A DNA stretch of 60,757 nucleotides from Streptomyces phaeoluteigriseus (GTDB taxonomy: Bacteria > Actinomycetota > Actinomycetes > Streptomycetales > Streptomycetaceae), in assembly GCF_001896135.2 (NCBI RefSeq), contig NZ_MPOH02000019.1, positions 249,077-309,833 of the forward strand, given 5' to 3'. The notes beneath the pieces are model-generated. The model was not told the DNA's origin and made no database searches. It was given only the letters and a program-made list of their open reading frames with translations. The translations under genes and the position numbers were made by a program. Positions 46,793 to 55,516 of this stretch are shown here, one piece after another. How positions within the stretch are numbered: position 1 is the first letter of the stretch; the number at the start of each line of letters is the position of its first letter.

Positions 46793-47056
46793 TCAGCCGC
46801 GCAGGACGCGGCCCTGGGCGTCGGTACGGTCGTTGCTCGTCAGGAACAGGATGCCGTCGATCAGCGCCCAGATGCCGAGGCCACCACAGGTGAGGAGCTG
46901 GGCGACGCCCACGCCGACGGAGCCGACGTAGAAGCGGCCGATGCCGAGGGTGCCCAGGAAGAGCTGGAGGATGCCCGCGACGATCTTCGACTTGTCGGAG
47001 TACGGACGGCCCATCGGGTCGACACCGTAGGGGGCTTCGGGAGTGGGGACGGTCAT
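46793..47056 (-). CDS. TM2-domain membrane protein, short form
   Basis: An 87-residue protein with a cytosolic lead (MTVPTPEAPYGVDPMGRPYSDKSK) and two helices joined by a tight turn, the TM2 domain: IVAGILQLFLGTLGIGRFYVGSVGVGVAQLLTCGGLGIWALIDGILFL. The end TSNDRTDAQGRVLRG is shared almost exactly with the gene at 47810. TM2 function in bacteria is unknown. The GTG/ATG start region has a GGAGCAG site. It converges on sdhB. Confidence 0.88.
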   Translation of the reverse strand: MTVPTPEAPYGVDPMGRPYSDKSKIVAGILQLFLGTLGIGRFYVGSVGVGVAQLLTCGGLGIWALIDGILFLTSNDRTDAQGRVLRG

Positions 47057-47406
47057 GAGAACTGCTCCTGGATTGCTTCGTGTTCAGGCGTTCCCGGAGC
47101 TGGTTGCTCCGGAACGGGGAGTCCGGGAGGGATGCGAGTTCTACATACGCCGAGCTTGCGCCGACCGTGCGTCGACCACGTCCGCGCACGCCTTTCGGCC
47201 GTGCGGACGTCCCCCCTGTCAGCCGTGAGCCTAGATAAGGCGAAGGTAAGAAAGGGAGTGGGCGCGAACGATCGTTCCTATTCCGTGATCAAGTACGGCC
47301 GATCACCGGGTACCCGACGGGGTTTGCGCACCGGCGTGCGGGCCACGCGGATGGTGCGGGCGGGCTCCGGCGGGGCGCTCCGGAAGACGTCGCTCCAGAA
47401 GTCGTT
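47057..47406. other. Intergenic region upstream of the short TM2 gene
   Basis: A 350-base gap between two minus-strand genes. It should carry the promoter of the TM2 gene; a lower-GC stretch lies at about 47225-47300. I see no hairpin or credible open frame. Confidence 0.4.
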
Positions 47407-47817
47407 CTAGAAGACGTTGCGCACGACGGTCCACGTCACGGCGAGCCCCAGGATCGCGGCCTGGGAGCGCTTGCCGAGGGCGGGGCGCCAGCGGCGGCCG
47501 TGCAGCCCTTCCCACACCCAGCGGCCCAACAGCGCGAGCGCGAAGGGCGAGGCGAGGAGCAGGGCGCGGTTGTCCAGCCAGGCGGCGCCGAGATGACCGT
47601 GCATCAGGTCGTACGTCATGCGCGTGCCGCCGCACGCGGGGCACAGGAGGCCGGTGACGAAGCGGAACGGGCACTGGGGCAGCAGATGGCCGGGCTCGTG
47701 AGGGTCGGTGCCGTAGAGGTGGGCCGAGCCGGCCAGACCGGCGGCGAGCACCGCGAGGGGTGCCGCCGCCGGGTGTCGCAGGAGGGAGCCGGGCTCCCCG
47801 CCCACCACGTCAGCCAC
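47407..47817 (-). CDS. DUF2752 membrane protein
   Basis: A 136-residue membrane protein with about three helices. The family core LLPQCPFRFVTGLLCPACGGTRMTYDLMHGHLGAAWLDNR includes the CPxCGGTR motif, whose cysteines could bind metal or form a disulfide. Function of the family is unknown. The start ATG 47817 overlaps the 3' end of the upstream TM2 gene by 8 bases, so the pair is translationally coupled. Confidence 0.85.
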   Translation of the reverse strand: MADVVGGEPGSLLRHPAAAPLAVLAAGLAGSAHLYGTDPHEPGHLLPQCPFRFVTGLLCPACGGTRMTYDLMHGHLGAAWLDNRALLLASPFALALLGRWVWEGLHGRRWRPALGKRSQAAILGLAVTWTVVRNVF

Positions 47818-48274
47818 GCAGGATCCGGCCCTGGGCGTCGGTCTTGTCGTTGCTGGTGAGCAGGATGATGCCGTCGATCAGCGCCCAGATGCCGAGGCCG
47901 CCGCAGGTGAACAGCTGGGCGAGGCCCATGCCGACGTGGCCGATGTAGAAGCGGCCCACCCCGAAGGTGCCGAGGAACAGCTGGAGAATGCCGGCGACGA
48001 TCTTCGACTTGTCGGAGATCGGCCGGCCGTAGGGGTCGTAGCCGTAGGGGGCGTTGGGGTCGCCGGTGTAGGCGCCGGGCGGGACGGCGCCGGGGGGCGG
48101 GTAGCCGCCCTGCTGGTAGCCCTGCTGCTGGTAGCCGGCCTGCTGGTAGCCCTGCTGCGGGGCGCCGTAGGGGCCGGGCTGACCGGGCTGGCCGCCGTAG
48201 GGCTGCTGGCCGGCGTTGGGGTAGCCGTAGCCGGGCTGGGGCGGCTGCTGGGGCTGCTGCGGCTGTTCGGACAA
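47810..48274 (-). CDS. TM2-domain membrane protein with Gln/Gly/Pro/Tyr-rich N-terminus
   Basis: A 154-residue protein. Residues ~1-85 are low-complexity (QQPQQPPQPGYGYPN, repeats QQGYQQAGYQQQGYQQGGYPPPG), likely disordered and cytosolic. They are followed by PYGRPISDKSKIVAGILQLFLGTFGVGRFYIGHVGMG, a TM2 domain nearly identical to that of the short paralogue at 46793. ATG 48274 (MSEQPQQ). Forms a coupled pair with the DUF2752 gene. Possibly a membrane scaffold; this is not established. Confidence 0.87.
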   Translation of the reverse strand: MSEQPQQPQQPPQPGYGYPNAGQQPYGGQPGQPGPYGAPQQGYQQAGYQQQGYQQGGYPPPGAVPPGAYTGDPNAPYGYDPYGRPISDKSKIVAGILQLFLGTFGVGRFYIGHVGMGLAQLFTCGGLGIWALIDGIILLTSNDKTDAQGRILRG

Positions 48275-48495
48275 GGTGACCCCCGAGGCGGTTCGGTGTG
48301 AGCGGACGAAGTGAGTTCACGTCATCTTGCACGAAGATTCCGCCGCCGGTGAAGCCAGGTCCGGGCAAGGAGCGGGCGAGCGACGGGCGAGGGCGGGCCG
48401 AGGCCGCCACGAGGCCGGTGCTCCGCACGGTTGTTCCCGGGGCACGGTCGTCGGCAATCACCGGTTTTCACCCACCACACACTTATTCTGACGGT

Positions 48496-48906
48496 ATGTC
48501 AGATGACGAGTCCTACGAACTGCTCGGGTTCGACAACGTCCTGCTGCCCGTCGGCGACCTCGGCGAGGCCGTGAGGTTCTACGAGCGGGCCGGGTTCGCG
48601 GTGGCGTTCCGGTTCGACGACGCCGGGATCGCGTTGCTGAAGGTCGGGGGCGAGACGCCCGGCATCCTGCTGCGCGTGGAGGAGGGGCTGGGGCACCGGC
48701 CGCCGCCGTGGCCCTCCCCGCGCGTCTGGCTGGAGGTGCCGGACGCGCGCGTGGCGGCCCGCGCGCTGGCGGACGCCGGGATCGCGACCCTGGACGCGCC
48801 GTTCCCGGAGGCCACCGGCTGGACCGTGGAGGTCGCCGACCCCTGGGGGAACGTCCTGGGCTTCACGGACTACTCCAAGCGGCCGGAGCTGGGCCGAAGG
48901 ATGTGA
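48496..48906 (+). CDS. VOC-family (glyoxalase/bleomycin-resistance-like) protein
   Basis: A 136-residue protein with the beta-alpha-beta-beta-beta VOC fold: FDNVLLPVGDLGEAVRFYERAGFAVAFRFDD, VWLEVPDARVAARALADAG, WTVEVADPWGNVLGFTDYS. The C-terminal DPWGNVLGF is the family signature. The metal-site His of glyoxalase I is not obvious at the start, so an enzyme activity is uncertain. A TATTCT -10 element ends 7 bases before ATG 48496, suggesting a leaderless or very short-leader mRNA. Confidence 0.85.
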   Translation: MSDDESYELLGFDNVLLPVGDLGEAVRFYERAGFAVAFRFDDAGIALLKVGGETPGILLRVEEGLGHRPPPWPSPRVWLEVPDARVAARALADAGIATLDAPFPEATGWTVEVADPWGNVLGFTDYSKRPELGRRM

Positions 48907-48969
48907 GGCGGGGAGGGGGCACGGGGTCGGGGTGTGACGCAGGCCCCTTTCCCTGCACCCGCAGGTTGG

Positions 48970-48983
48970 TTGAACGCGTTCAA
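48970..48983. promoter_or_regulatory. TTGAACGCGTTCAA palindrome (operator 1)
   Basis: Perfect 14-bp palindrome, 34 bases before a second TGAAC-N2-GTTCA palindrome. A TACAGT -10-like element lies between them. This double site would block the promoter of the operon beginning at 49043, whose third gene encodes a TetR regulator. Confidence 0.7.
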
Positions 48984-49016
48984 AAGCAGGACTACAGTCT
49001 CCCCTGTCAACGTTTT

Positions 49017-49028
49017 TGAACACGTTCA
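49017..49028. promoter_or_regulatory. TGAACACGTTCA palindrome (operator 2)
   Basis: 12-bp palindrome TGAAC-AC-GTTCA, 15 bases before the start of the operon and adjacent to its ribosome site GGGGGAGG. Same half-site as the upstream palindrome at 48970. Confidence 0.7.
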
Positions 49029-49042
49029 GAAGGGGGAGGCGC

Positions 49043-49450
49043 ATGGACCGCACGGTCGTCGCCTACGTCATCTACCTGGTCGTCAGCATCGCCCTGACCA
49101 TCTGGGTCGCCCGCACCCTCAGCAGCAACGGACGGGTCTTCCTGGCCGACGTGCTGCACGGGAACGAGAAGCTCGCCGAAGCCGTCAACCATCTGCTGGT
49201 CGTCGGCTTCTACCTGGTCAATCTCGGTTTCGTCGCCCTGTACCTCAGCGGTGACGAGACCATCGGGAACACCCGCGGCATCTTCGAGGCCCTCTCGACC
49301 AAGCTGGGCGTCGTCCTGCTGGTCCTCGGGGTGATGCACCTGGGCAACGTGTACGTGCTCAACCGCATCCGGCGGCGCGGGCTCATGGAGCGCGAGCAGG
49401 TGCCGCCCGTCGCGCCGCAGGGCTGGGTCGCCCCCTCGGCCGGGGCCTGA
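49043..49450 (+). CDS. Four-helix integral membrane protein of unknown function
   Basis: A 135-residue protein with helices TVVAYVIYLVVSIALTIWV, LLVVGFYLVNLGFVALYL and LGVVLLVLGVMHLGNVYVL, and a short N-terminal tail. No catalytic motif. ATG 49043 (MDRTVVAY) has a GGGGGAGG site. It is the first gene of an operon with a DCC-family thiol protein (starts 3 bases after its stop) and a TetR regulator. Possibly the membrane partner of the thiol protein; this is a guess from context. Confidence 0.8.
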   Translation: MDRTVVAYVIYLVVSIALTIWVARTLSSNGRVFLADVLHGNEKLAEAVNHLLVVGFYLVNLGFVALYLSGDETIGNTRGIFEALSTKLGVVLLVLGVMHLGNVYVLNRIRRRGLMEREQVPPVAPQGWVAPSAGA

Positions 49451-49453
49451 GCC

Positions 49454-49984
49454 ATGACCGCCCGACAGGCCCCCGCCGAGGCCACCGGGGCCACCGCCGA
49501 CCGGGGCGCCGCGCGCGTCCCGGTCCGCCGACTCACCGTCCTGTACGACCCCGGCTGCCCCCTGTGCGCCTTCCTCGGCGACTGGCTGCGCCGCCGGCCG
49601 CAACTGGTGCCGCTGGAGCTGGTCCCCGTGGGCTCCGCCGAGGCGGCCCGCCGCTTCCCCGGCCTGGACCACCGCGCCACCCTCGACGAGATCACCGTCG
49701 TCGGCGACGCCGGCCAGGTCTACCGCTCCACGGCCGCCTGGATCGTCGTCCTGTGGGCCCTGCGCGAGCACCGGCCCCTCGCCCACCGCCTGAGCACCCC
49801 CTCCGGCGCCACGCTCGCCAGGGGGGCCGTCCTCGCCGCCGCCAAGTGGCGCGGGACCCAGCAGCACCGCGGCGGACGGGGTGGGACGGGGTACCGCCGG
49901 GTCGACGGATGGGCGTACGACCCGGCGCGGGGCCGGGTCCACACCTCCCCCGGCTGTGACGACGGCTCCTGCCGCACTGGTTAG
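49454..49984 (+). CDS. DCC-family (DUF393) thiol-disulfide oxidoreductase-like protein
   Basis: A 176-residue cytosolic protein. The signature LTVLYDPGCPLCAFLGDWLRRR gives the DxxCxxC motif of the DCC family near residue 35, and a later AAWIVVLWALREH fits the helical half. The C-terminus TSPGCDDGSCRTG has a second Cys pair not usual in the family. Function likely thiol redox or metal handling. Starts 3 bases after the membrane gene; the TetR gene begins 11 bases after its stop. ATG 49454. Confidence 0.85.
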   Translation: MTARQAPAEATGATADRGAARVPVRRLTVLYDPGCPLCAFLGDWLRRRPQLVPLELVPVGSAEAARRFPGLDHRATLDEITVVGDAGQVYRSTAAWIVVLWALREHRPLAHRLSTPSGATLARGAVLAAAKWRGTQQHRGGRGGTGYRRVDGWAYDPARGRVHTSPGCDDGSCRTG

Positions 49985-49995
49985 GCTCTCTTCCC

Positions 49996-50780
49996 GTGCC
50001 CGCGAACAACGACGCCCCGACGGGGCCGCTCCCCCGACCCGGTCCTCCGAGGCCGCCGTTCCGACCAAGTCGGAGCAGACCCGCGCGCTGATCCTGGAGA
50101 CGGCGATGCGGCTGTTCCAGGAGCGCGGCTACGACAGGACGACGATGCGGGCCATCGCCAAGGAGGCCGGGGTCTCCGTCGGCAACGCCTACTACTACTT
50201 CGCCGGCAAGGAGCACCTGATCCAGGGCTTCTACGACCGGCTCGCCGCCGAGCACCGGGCGGCGATCACGGAGCTGCTGGAGCGGGAGACCGGCCTGGAG
50301 GCACGGCTGGCGGGCGTGCTGCGGATCTGGCTGGACGTGGCCACGCCCTACCACGAGTTCGCGGTGCAGTTCTTCAAGAACGCCGCCGACCCGGACAGCC
50401 CGCTCAGCCCCTTCTCCCCGGAGTCGGAGCACGCGCGCGAGGAGGCCGTCAACGTGCACAGGGAGGTGCTGGCCGGGTCGAAGGCGAAGGTGCCGGAGGA
50501 ACTGCGTCAGGTGCTGCCCGAGTTGATGTGGCTCTCCCAGATGGGGCTCGTCCTGTACTGGATCTTCGACCGCACGGAGGGCCGCGAGCGCAGCTACCGG
50601 CTCGCGGAGCGGGGCGCCCGACTCACCGCGCGCGGTGTGGCGCTGGCCCGCTTCCGGGTGCTGCGGCCGCTCGTCCACGAGGTGCACGAGCTGTTCACGG
50701 ACTTCCTGCCCGGCATGACGAAGGCCCTGCCGGACCCGGCGAGGAAGCAGCCGCAGGGCCCGGCCGACCCGGACGAGTAG
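49996..50780 (+). CDS. TetR-family regulator (N-terminus frameshifted)
   Basis: A ~261-residue regulator. The DNA-binding region is SEQTRALILETAMRLFQERGYDRTTMRAIAKEAGVSVGNAYYYFAGKEHLI, with a long helical C-terminal domain. The only sensible start is GTG 49996 (VPANNDAPTG), 11 bases after the previous stop. It is out of frame by one base; adding a G to GGGG at 50020-50023 joins it to AAPPTRSSEAAVPTKSE. An uncorrected reading would start far upstream inside the thiol gene. The twin TGAAC-N2-GTTCA sites before the operon are its likely target. Confidence 0.85.
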
Positions 50781-50786
50781 CGCGCG

Positions 50787-53201
50787 TCAGCGCGGCGCGT
50801 CCACCTCCCCCTGCTCCAGCTCCACGTCGACGACCAGCGGTTCGGACCCGACCACCAGCTGCCGGGCGCGCGAGGCGTACGAGCGTGCGTCGTCGCCAGC
50901 AGATACGTCGCCCGCGCGGACCGAGACGATGTAGGAGCCGTCGGCGAGGGAGGTGACCCGGTCCAGCCGGCGTCCCCCCTTGGACATCAGGGTGACCGCC
51001 GCGCCCTCGACGGGATCGCCCGCCGGGTCGCGCACGTAGCCGTGGACGGCCGAGGCGGGACCGTCGGTCACCGGTGCCGTCTCCTCGGCCTCCTCGCGCG
51101 GTTCCACCGCCAGGTGCGGCAGCCGCTTCTCCAGCCAGGCGGGCAGCCACCAGTTGGACGTGCCGAGCAGATGCATAGCGGCCGGGACCAGGGCCGTACG
51201 CAGGATGAACGCGTCCAGGGCGACCGCCGCCGCCAGGCCCACGCCCGCCATCGCGGCACCCGCGTCCCCGCTCAGGACGAACGCGAGGAACACACAGACC
51301 ATGATCAGGGCCGCGGAGTTGATGACCCGGCTGGTCTCGGCCAGGCCGACGCGCACCGCGCGGGCGTTGTCGCGCGTGTGCACCCATTCCTCGTGCATCC
51401 GGCTGACCAGGAACACCTGGTAGTCCATCGACAGACCGAACAGCAGGGACAGCATGATCACCGGCAGGAAGGCGTTGATCGGGCCCTCCTTGCCGAGGCC
51501 GAGCAGATCCAGGCCCCAGCCCCACTGGAAGACCGCGACGAGCACGCCGAAGGAGGCCGCCGCCGCGACCAGGTTCATCAGGGCCGCCGTCAGCGGCACC
51601 ACCAGGGAGCGGAAGGCGACCAGCAGGAGCAGGAAGCCCAGGCCGATGATGGTCGCCACGAACAGGGGCAGACGGTCCCCGGTGACGGTCGCGAAGTCCT
51701 TGGAGACCGCGGTGACCCCGCCGACGTGCGCCTCCGCCCCGGCGCCCGGGATCACCTCGCCGCGCAACCGGTCGATGAGCGCGTCCGTCTCCTCCGACTG
51801 CGGTGAGGTCGTGGGGATCACCTGGACGACGGTGACGCCCTGGGCGGGCGGCAGCGCGGTGACCCGGGCGACCCCCTCGGTGCCCTCGATGTCCTTGACG
51901 AGAGCAGTGGTGTCGCCGTCCGACACCACCACCTGGAGCGGGCCGTTGAAGCCCGGTCCGAAGCCCTCGGCGAGCAGGTCGTAGGCCTGCCGGGTGGTCG
52001 TGGTGGTGTCGTCGTTGCCCTGGTCGGTGGCGCCCAGCCGCAGCGAGAGCACCGGCAGGGCGAGGACGGCCATGACCGCCAGGGCGAGCACGGCGATCCG
52101 CCACGGCCGCCGCTGCACGCCCGCCGACCAGCGCAGGGCGAGCCCCGTCGCCTTCTCCGGCTCGGGGCCGGTCGTGGCGAGCGTGCGCCGCTGCCTGCGG
52201 CTGAGCACGCGCGGGCCGAGGAAACCGAGCAGTGCCGGGAGCAGCGTCGTGGCGGCCAGGACGCTGAGGACGACCGTGAGGGAGGTGCCGATGACGACGC
52301 CGTCCAGGAAGCGCAGGTTCGTCACCAGCATCCCGGCGAGCGCGATGCACACGGTGCCGCCCGCGAACAGCACGGCCCGGCCCGAGGTGTTGAGGGCGGT
52401 GACCGTCGATTCCTCCGGGTCCATGCCGCTCAGCACGCCCTTGCGGTGCCGGGTGACGATGAACAGGGCGTAGTCGATGCCGACGCCCAGGCCGATCAGG
52501 GTGGACAGCAGCGGGGCCAGGTCGGGGATGTCGGTGACATGGCTGAGCAGTTGGGTGGAGAACATGCCGGTGCCGACGCCGAAGACGGCCACGCCGATCG
52601 GCAGCAGCATCGCGAACAGCGAGCCGAAGGCGAGGAACAGCACGACGGCCGCGGCGGCGATGCCGACCATCTCGGCGAGGCCGGTGGGCGGCTCCTGCAC
52701 CCGCTGGACGGCCTGGCCGCCCAGCTCGACGTCCAGGCCGTCCTGCCGCGCCTGACGCGCGGTGTCGACGACGTCCTCGACGAGTTCCTTGGGCACGGCG
52801 TTCGCCTGGTCGGTGAAGGTGACCTGGGCGTAAGCGATCCGCCCGTCCCGGCTGATCTGGCCCGCGCCCTCGGCGCCCGCGTACGGGCCGGTGACGCCGC
52901 CGACGCCCTTCATGCCGGCGATCTTCTCCAGCGCGGGCTGGATCCGGGACCGCACCTCCTCGTCCCGGACCGAGCCCTCGTCCGTCTTCCAGACGACCGT
53001 GTCGGTGTCGCCCGCGCGCGCGGGGAACGCCTTCTCCATCAGGTCGTACGCCTTCTTGGAATCCGTGTCGGGGAGGGAGAAGACGTTCGCGTAGTCCGTG
53101 CCCGCGGACGAGGCCGAGAAGCCGAGTCCGAACAACGCCCCCACCCACAGCAACAGGACCACCAGCCGGTGCCGATAGCACCATCGCGCCAATGCCGCCA
53201 C
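50787..53201 (-). CDS. MMPL-family RND transporter with C-terminal carboxypeptidase-regulatory-like domain
   Basis: An 804-residue membrane protein. Two halves each have an extracytoplasmic loop and a ~6-helix bundle (first helices RLVVLLLWVGALFGLGF and QRRPWRIAVLALAVMAVLALPV). Motifs include GLGVGIDYALFIVTRHR and GLSMDYQVFLVSRMHEEW. A Lys/Arg-rich link joins the halves. The last ~90 residues, AVHGYVRDPAGDPVEGAAVTLMS...DGSYIVSVRAG, form a beta-sandwich of the CarboxypepD_reg type, which is unusual for MMPL proteins. Substrates of MMPLs are lipids or siderophores. GTG 53201. It converges on the TetR gene 7 bases away. Confidence 0.92.
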   Translation of the reverse strand: MAALARWCYRHRLVVLLLWVGALFGLGFSASSAGTDYANVFSLPDTDSKKAYDLMEKAFPARAGDTDTVVWKTDEGSVRDEEVRSRIQPALEKIAGMKGVGGVTGPYAGAEGAGQISRDGRIAYAQVTFTDQANAVPKELVEDVVDTARQARQDGLDVELGGQAVQRVQEPPTGLAEMVGIAAAAVVLFLAFGSLFAMLLPIGVAVFGVGTGMFSTQLLSHVTDIPDLAPLLSTLIGLGVGIDYALFIVTRHRKGVLSGMDPEESTVTALNTSGRAVLFAGGTVCIALAGMLVTNLRFLDGVVIGTSLTVVLSVLAATTLLPALLGFLGPRVLSRRQRRTLATTGPEPEKATGLALRWSAGVQRRPWRIAVLALAVMAVLALPVLSLRLGATDQGNDDTTTTTRQAYDLLAEGFGPGFNGPLQVVVSDGDTTALVKDIEGTEGVARVTALPPAQGVTVVQVIPTTSPQSEETDALIDRLRGEVIPGAGAEAHVGGVTAVSKDFATVTGDRLPLFVATIIGLGFLLLLVAFRSLVVPLTAALMNLVAAAASFGVLVAVFQWGWGLDLLGLGKEGPINAFLPVIMLSLLFGLSMDYQVFLVSRMHEEWVHTRDNARAVRVGLAETSRVINSAALIMVCVFLAFVLSGDAGAAMAGVGLAAAVALDAFILRTALVPAAMHLLGTSNWWLPAWLEKRLPHLAVEPREEAEETAPVTDGPASAVHGYVRDPAGDPVEGAAVTLMSKGGRRLDRVTSLADGSYIVSVRAGDVSAGDDARSYASRARQLVVGSEPLVVDVELEQGEVDAPR

Positions 53202-53351
53202 GCTCGCTCCTTCGTCGTCGGTCGGTCCCCCAGGTCCTGCGCAACAGGATCGGGGCCGCCGCCCGCGCGCGGCGGGAAACCGCGATGACTCTCAAGAAAC
53301 TCCAAAGCGGGAACCGGCCCCGTTCCCGGCGGCCCCGCCGATACTGGGGGC

Positions 53352-54077
53352 ATGACGACGGCTCCCGGCACCGTGCTGGTCGTGGAGGACGAACCGAGCA
53401 TCGCGGACGTCCTCTCCATCGCCCTGCGCTTCCACCGCTTCGAGGTCATGACCGCGGGCACCGTCCGCGAGGCCCTCGCTCTCACCGGCCGTGTCAGGCC
53501 CGACGTGGCACTGCTCGACGTGATGCTGCCGGACGGCGACGGGCGGGCCCTGGGGCGGGAACTGCGTGAGCGGCGACCGGACCTGGCCCTCGTCTTCCTC
53601 ACCGCGCGGGACGCGCCCGCGGAGATCGTCGGCGCCCTCGGCTTCGGCGACGACTACATCACCAAGCCCTTCGACATCGACGTGGTCGTCGCCCGCATCA
53701 CGGCCGTCCTGCGCCGCACCCTCCCCCACGCTCGAACCCGCTCGCGCGGGGGGACCCCCATCGCCGACGTCCTCCCGCGGCGCCCACCACTGCGCTACGG
53801 CGACCTGGAGCTGGACGAGGCCACCTACTCGGCGCACCGCGCGGGCCGCACCGTCGAGCTGACCCCCACCGAGTACGCCCTGCTGCGCTTCCTGGTGCGC
53901 AACGGCGGCCGGATCGTGCCCAAGGAGCAACTCCTGCGCCACGTCTGGCAGTACGAGCACACCCCGCCCGAGTCGACCGTCGTCGAGACCTACATCAGCT
54001 ATCTGCGGCGGAAGCTGGACGCGCTCGGACCACCCCTGATCACCACCCGACGGGGCGTCGGATACGGGCTGGCGTGA
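53352..54077 (+). CDS. Two-component response regulator, OmpR/PhoB family
   Basis: A 241-residue regulator. Receiver (~1-120): TVLVVEDEPSIADVLSIAL, phosphorylation Asp in ALLDVMLPDGDG (about 55), and ITKPFD (Lys near 105). DNA-binding winged helix (~150-240): LRYGDLELDEATYSAHRAGRTVELTPTEYALLRFLVRNGGRIVPKEQLLRHVW. Between them is a ~14-residue insertion from a dispersed repeat (53721-53763). ATG 53352. The stop overlaps the kinase start (GTGA at 54074). Regulated genes unknown; the MMPL gene divergent from it is a plausible target. Confidence 0.94.
   Translation: MTTAPGTVLVVEDEPSIADVLSIALRFHRFEVMTAGTVREALALTGRVRPDVALLDVMLPDGDGRALGRELRERRPDLALVFLTARDAPAEIVGALGFGDDYITKPFDIDVVVARITAVLRRTLPHARTRSRGGTPIADVLPRRPPLRYGDLELDEATYSAHRAGRTVELTPTEYALLRFLVRNGGRIVPKEQLLRHVWQYEHTPPESTVVETYISYLRRKLDALGPPLITTRRGVGYGLA
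53721..53763 (+). repeat. Dispersed Streptomyces repeat inserted in-frame in the response regulator
   Basis: CTCCCCCACGCTCGAACCC ... CGCGCGGGGGGACCCCCATCG has the arms CCCCC/GGGGG and the ACCCCCATC end of a repeat element that I recognise as common between and inside Streptomyces genes. It encodes PHARTRSRGGTPIA in the linker between the two domains without breaking the frame. Confidence 0.6.
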
Positions 54078-55516
54078 AACGGCTGCACCGGCGTGGCATG
54101 CACTCCCTGCGCGTGAAGCTGACGGCGGCCAACGTGGTGCTGCTCGCGCTCGGCATCGCCGCCGCGACCGCCTTCAGCCTGATGGGCATGCGGCACTACC
54201 TGCTGGACCAGGCCGACTCCGAACTGACCAAGACCCGCGCCTCGCTGAGCAGGTCCGGACTCACCCTGCGGCAGATCGACTCGCTGAGCGTGCTGGGCTT
54301 CGTGCGGGAGCGGCTGGTGCCCGCGCGGTCCGGGGAACTGCCCACGCCGGACACCGTCTTCGCCGCCGTCGGCCGCGACGGAAAGGCGGTGGCCGTCTTC
54401 GGCGTCGAGCCGACCGACGCCCAGACCGGGCTGGCAGCGGCGGTCGACGACCCCGCAGCCCTCGCCCGCGACGCGGACCCGCACGACGTCACCGTGCACG
54501 GGGCCGCCTACCGGGCGACCGCCACGCGGCTCCCCGACGGCAGCCACATCCTGCTGGCCACCTCCACCGACGCCCTGCACAAGGGCATGCTCAAGGCGCT
54601 CAAGCTCGACCTCGCCGTGGGCACCCTGCTGCTGGCACTGCTCGCCTGCCTGACGCTGTTCAGCGTGCGGCGGCGGATGCGGCCACTGGAGGACATGGTG
54701 GAGACCTCCTCGGCGATCGCCGAGGGCGACCTGACCCGGCGCGTGCCCTCGCGGCACGACCCCACCCAGGAGGTCGAGCAACTGCGACTGGCGCTGAACT
54801 CGATGCTCCACCAGGTCGAGACGGCGTACCGCACGCGCGAGCGCAGCGCGGCCCAGCTGCGCCGGTTCGTCGCCGACGCCTCGCACGAGCTGCGCACCCC
54901 GCTGTCCGCGATCCGCGGCTATCTCCAGCTGTACGACCAGGGGATGCTGCGCGACCCGGCGGAGCGGCGGCGCGCCTGGGACCGGATGAACGGCGAGGTG
55001 GACCGCATGGGCCGACTCGTGGACGAACTGCTCACCCTGGCCCGCCTCGACCAGCGGCCCGAGCTGCGGCTGCGCACCGTCGACGTGAGCCGACTGGTGC
55101 GGGACGCGGCGGAGGATCTGCGGGCCCAGCAGCCGGACCGGCCGGTCACGGTCGACGCGGAGGGCGCGGTGCTGGTGCGGGCCGACGAGTCGGGGCTGCG
55201 CCAGGTCCTCGGCAACCTCCTGGCCAACGTGCGCACGCACACGCCCGCCGACGTGCCGGTCCGGCTGGCGGTGGAGCGCGCCGACGACGCCGTGGAACTG
55301 TCGGTGCGGGACAAGGGGCCGGGACTGGCCGCGGAGGACGCGGCGCGGGTCTTCGACCGCTTCTTCCGCGCGGGCGGCGGCGCGGGCAGCGGTCTCGGGC
55401 TGGCGATCGTGCAGGGCGTGGTGGACGCCCACGGCGGCGAGGTGAGCGTCCGCACAGCATTGGGCGAGGGCCTGACCGTGACGGTACGGCTCCCGACCCG
55501 GCTCAGATCCGGATGA
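54074..55516 (+). CDS. Two-component sensor histidine kinase
   Basis: A 480-residue inner-membrane kinase. Two helices (LTAANVVLLALGIAAATAFSL near 20 and LAVGTLLLALLACLTLFSV near 185) flank an extracytoplasmic sensor domain. Then come HAMP (MRPLEDMVETSSAIAEGDLTRRV), HisKA with H in SHELRTPLSAIRGYL (about 280), and HATPase with NLLANVRTHTP, VRDKGPGL and GSGLGLAIVQG. It phosphorylates the regulator encoded just before it. GTG 54074 overlaps the regulator stop. Its last ~70 bases recur twice downstream (55546, 55642). Confidence 0.94.
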   Translation: MKRLHRRGMHSLRVKLTAANVVLLALGIAAATAFSLMGMRHYLLDQADSELTKTRASLSRSGLTLRQIDSLSVLGFVRERLVPARSGELPTPDTVFAAVGRDGKAVAVFGVEPTDAQTGLAAAVDDPAALARDADPHDVTVHGAAYRATATRLPDGSHILLATSTDALHKGMLKALKLDLAVGTLLLALLACLTLFSVRRRMRPLEDMVETSSAIAEGDLTRRVPSRHDPTQEVEQLRLALNSMLHQVETAYRTRERSAAQLRRFVADASHELRTPLSAIRGYLQLYDQGMLRDPAERRRAWDRMNGEVDRMGRLVDELLTLARLDQRPELRLRTVDVSRLVRDAAEDLRAQQPDRPVTVDAEGAVLVRADESGLRQVLGNLLANVRTHTPADVPVRLAVERADDAVELSVRDKGPGLAAEDAARVFDRFFRAGGGAGSGLGLAIVQGVVDAHGGEVSVRTALGEGLTVTVRLPTRLRSG

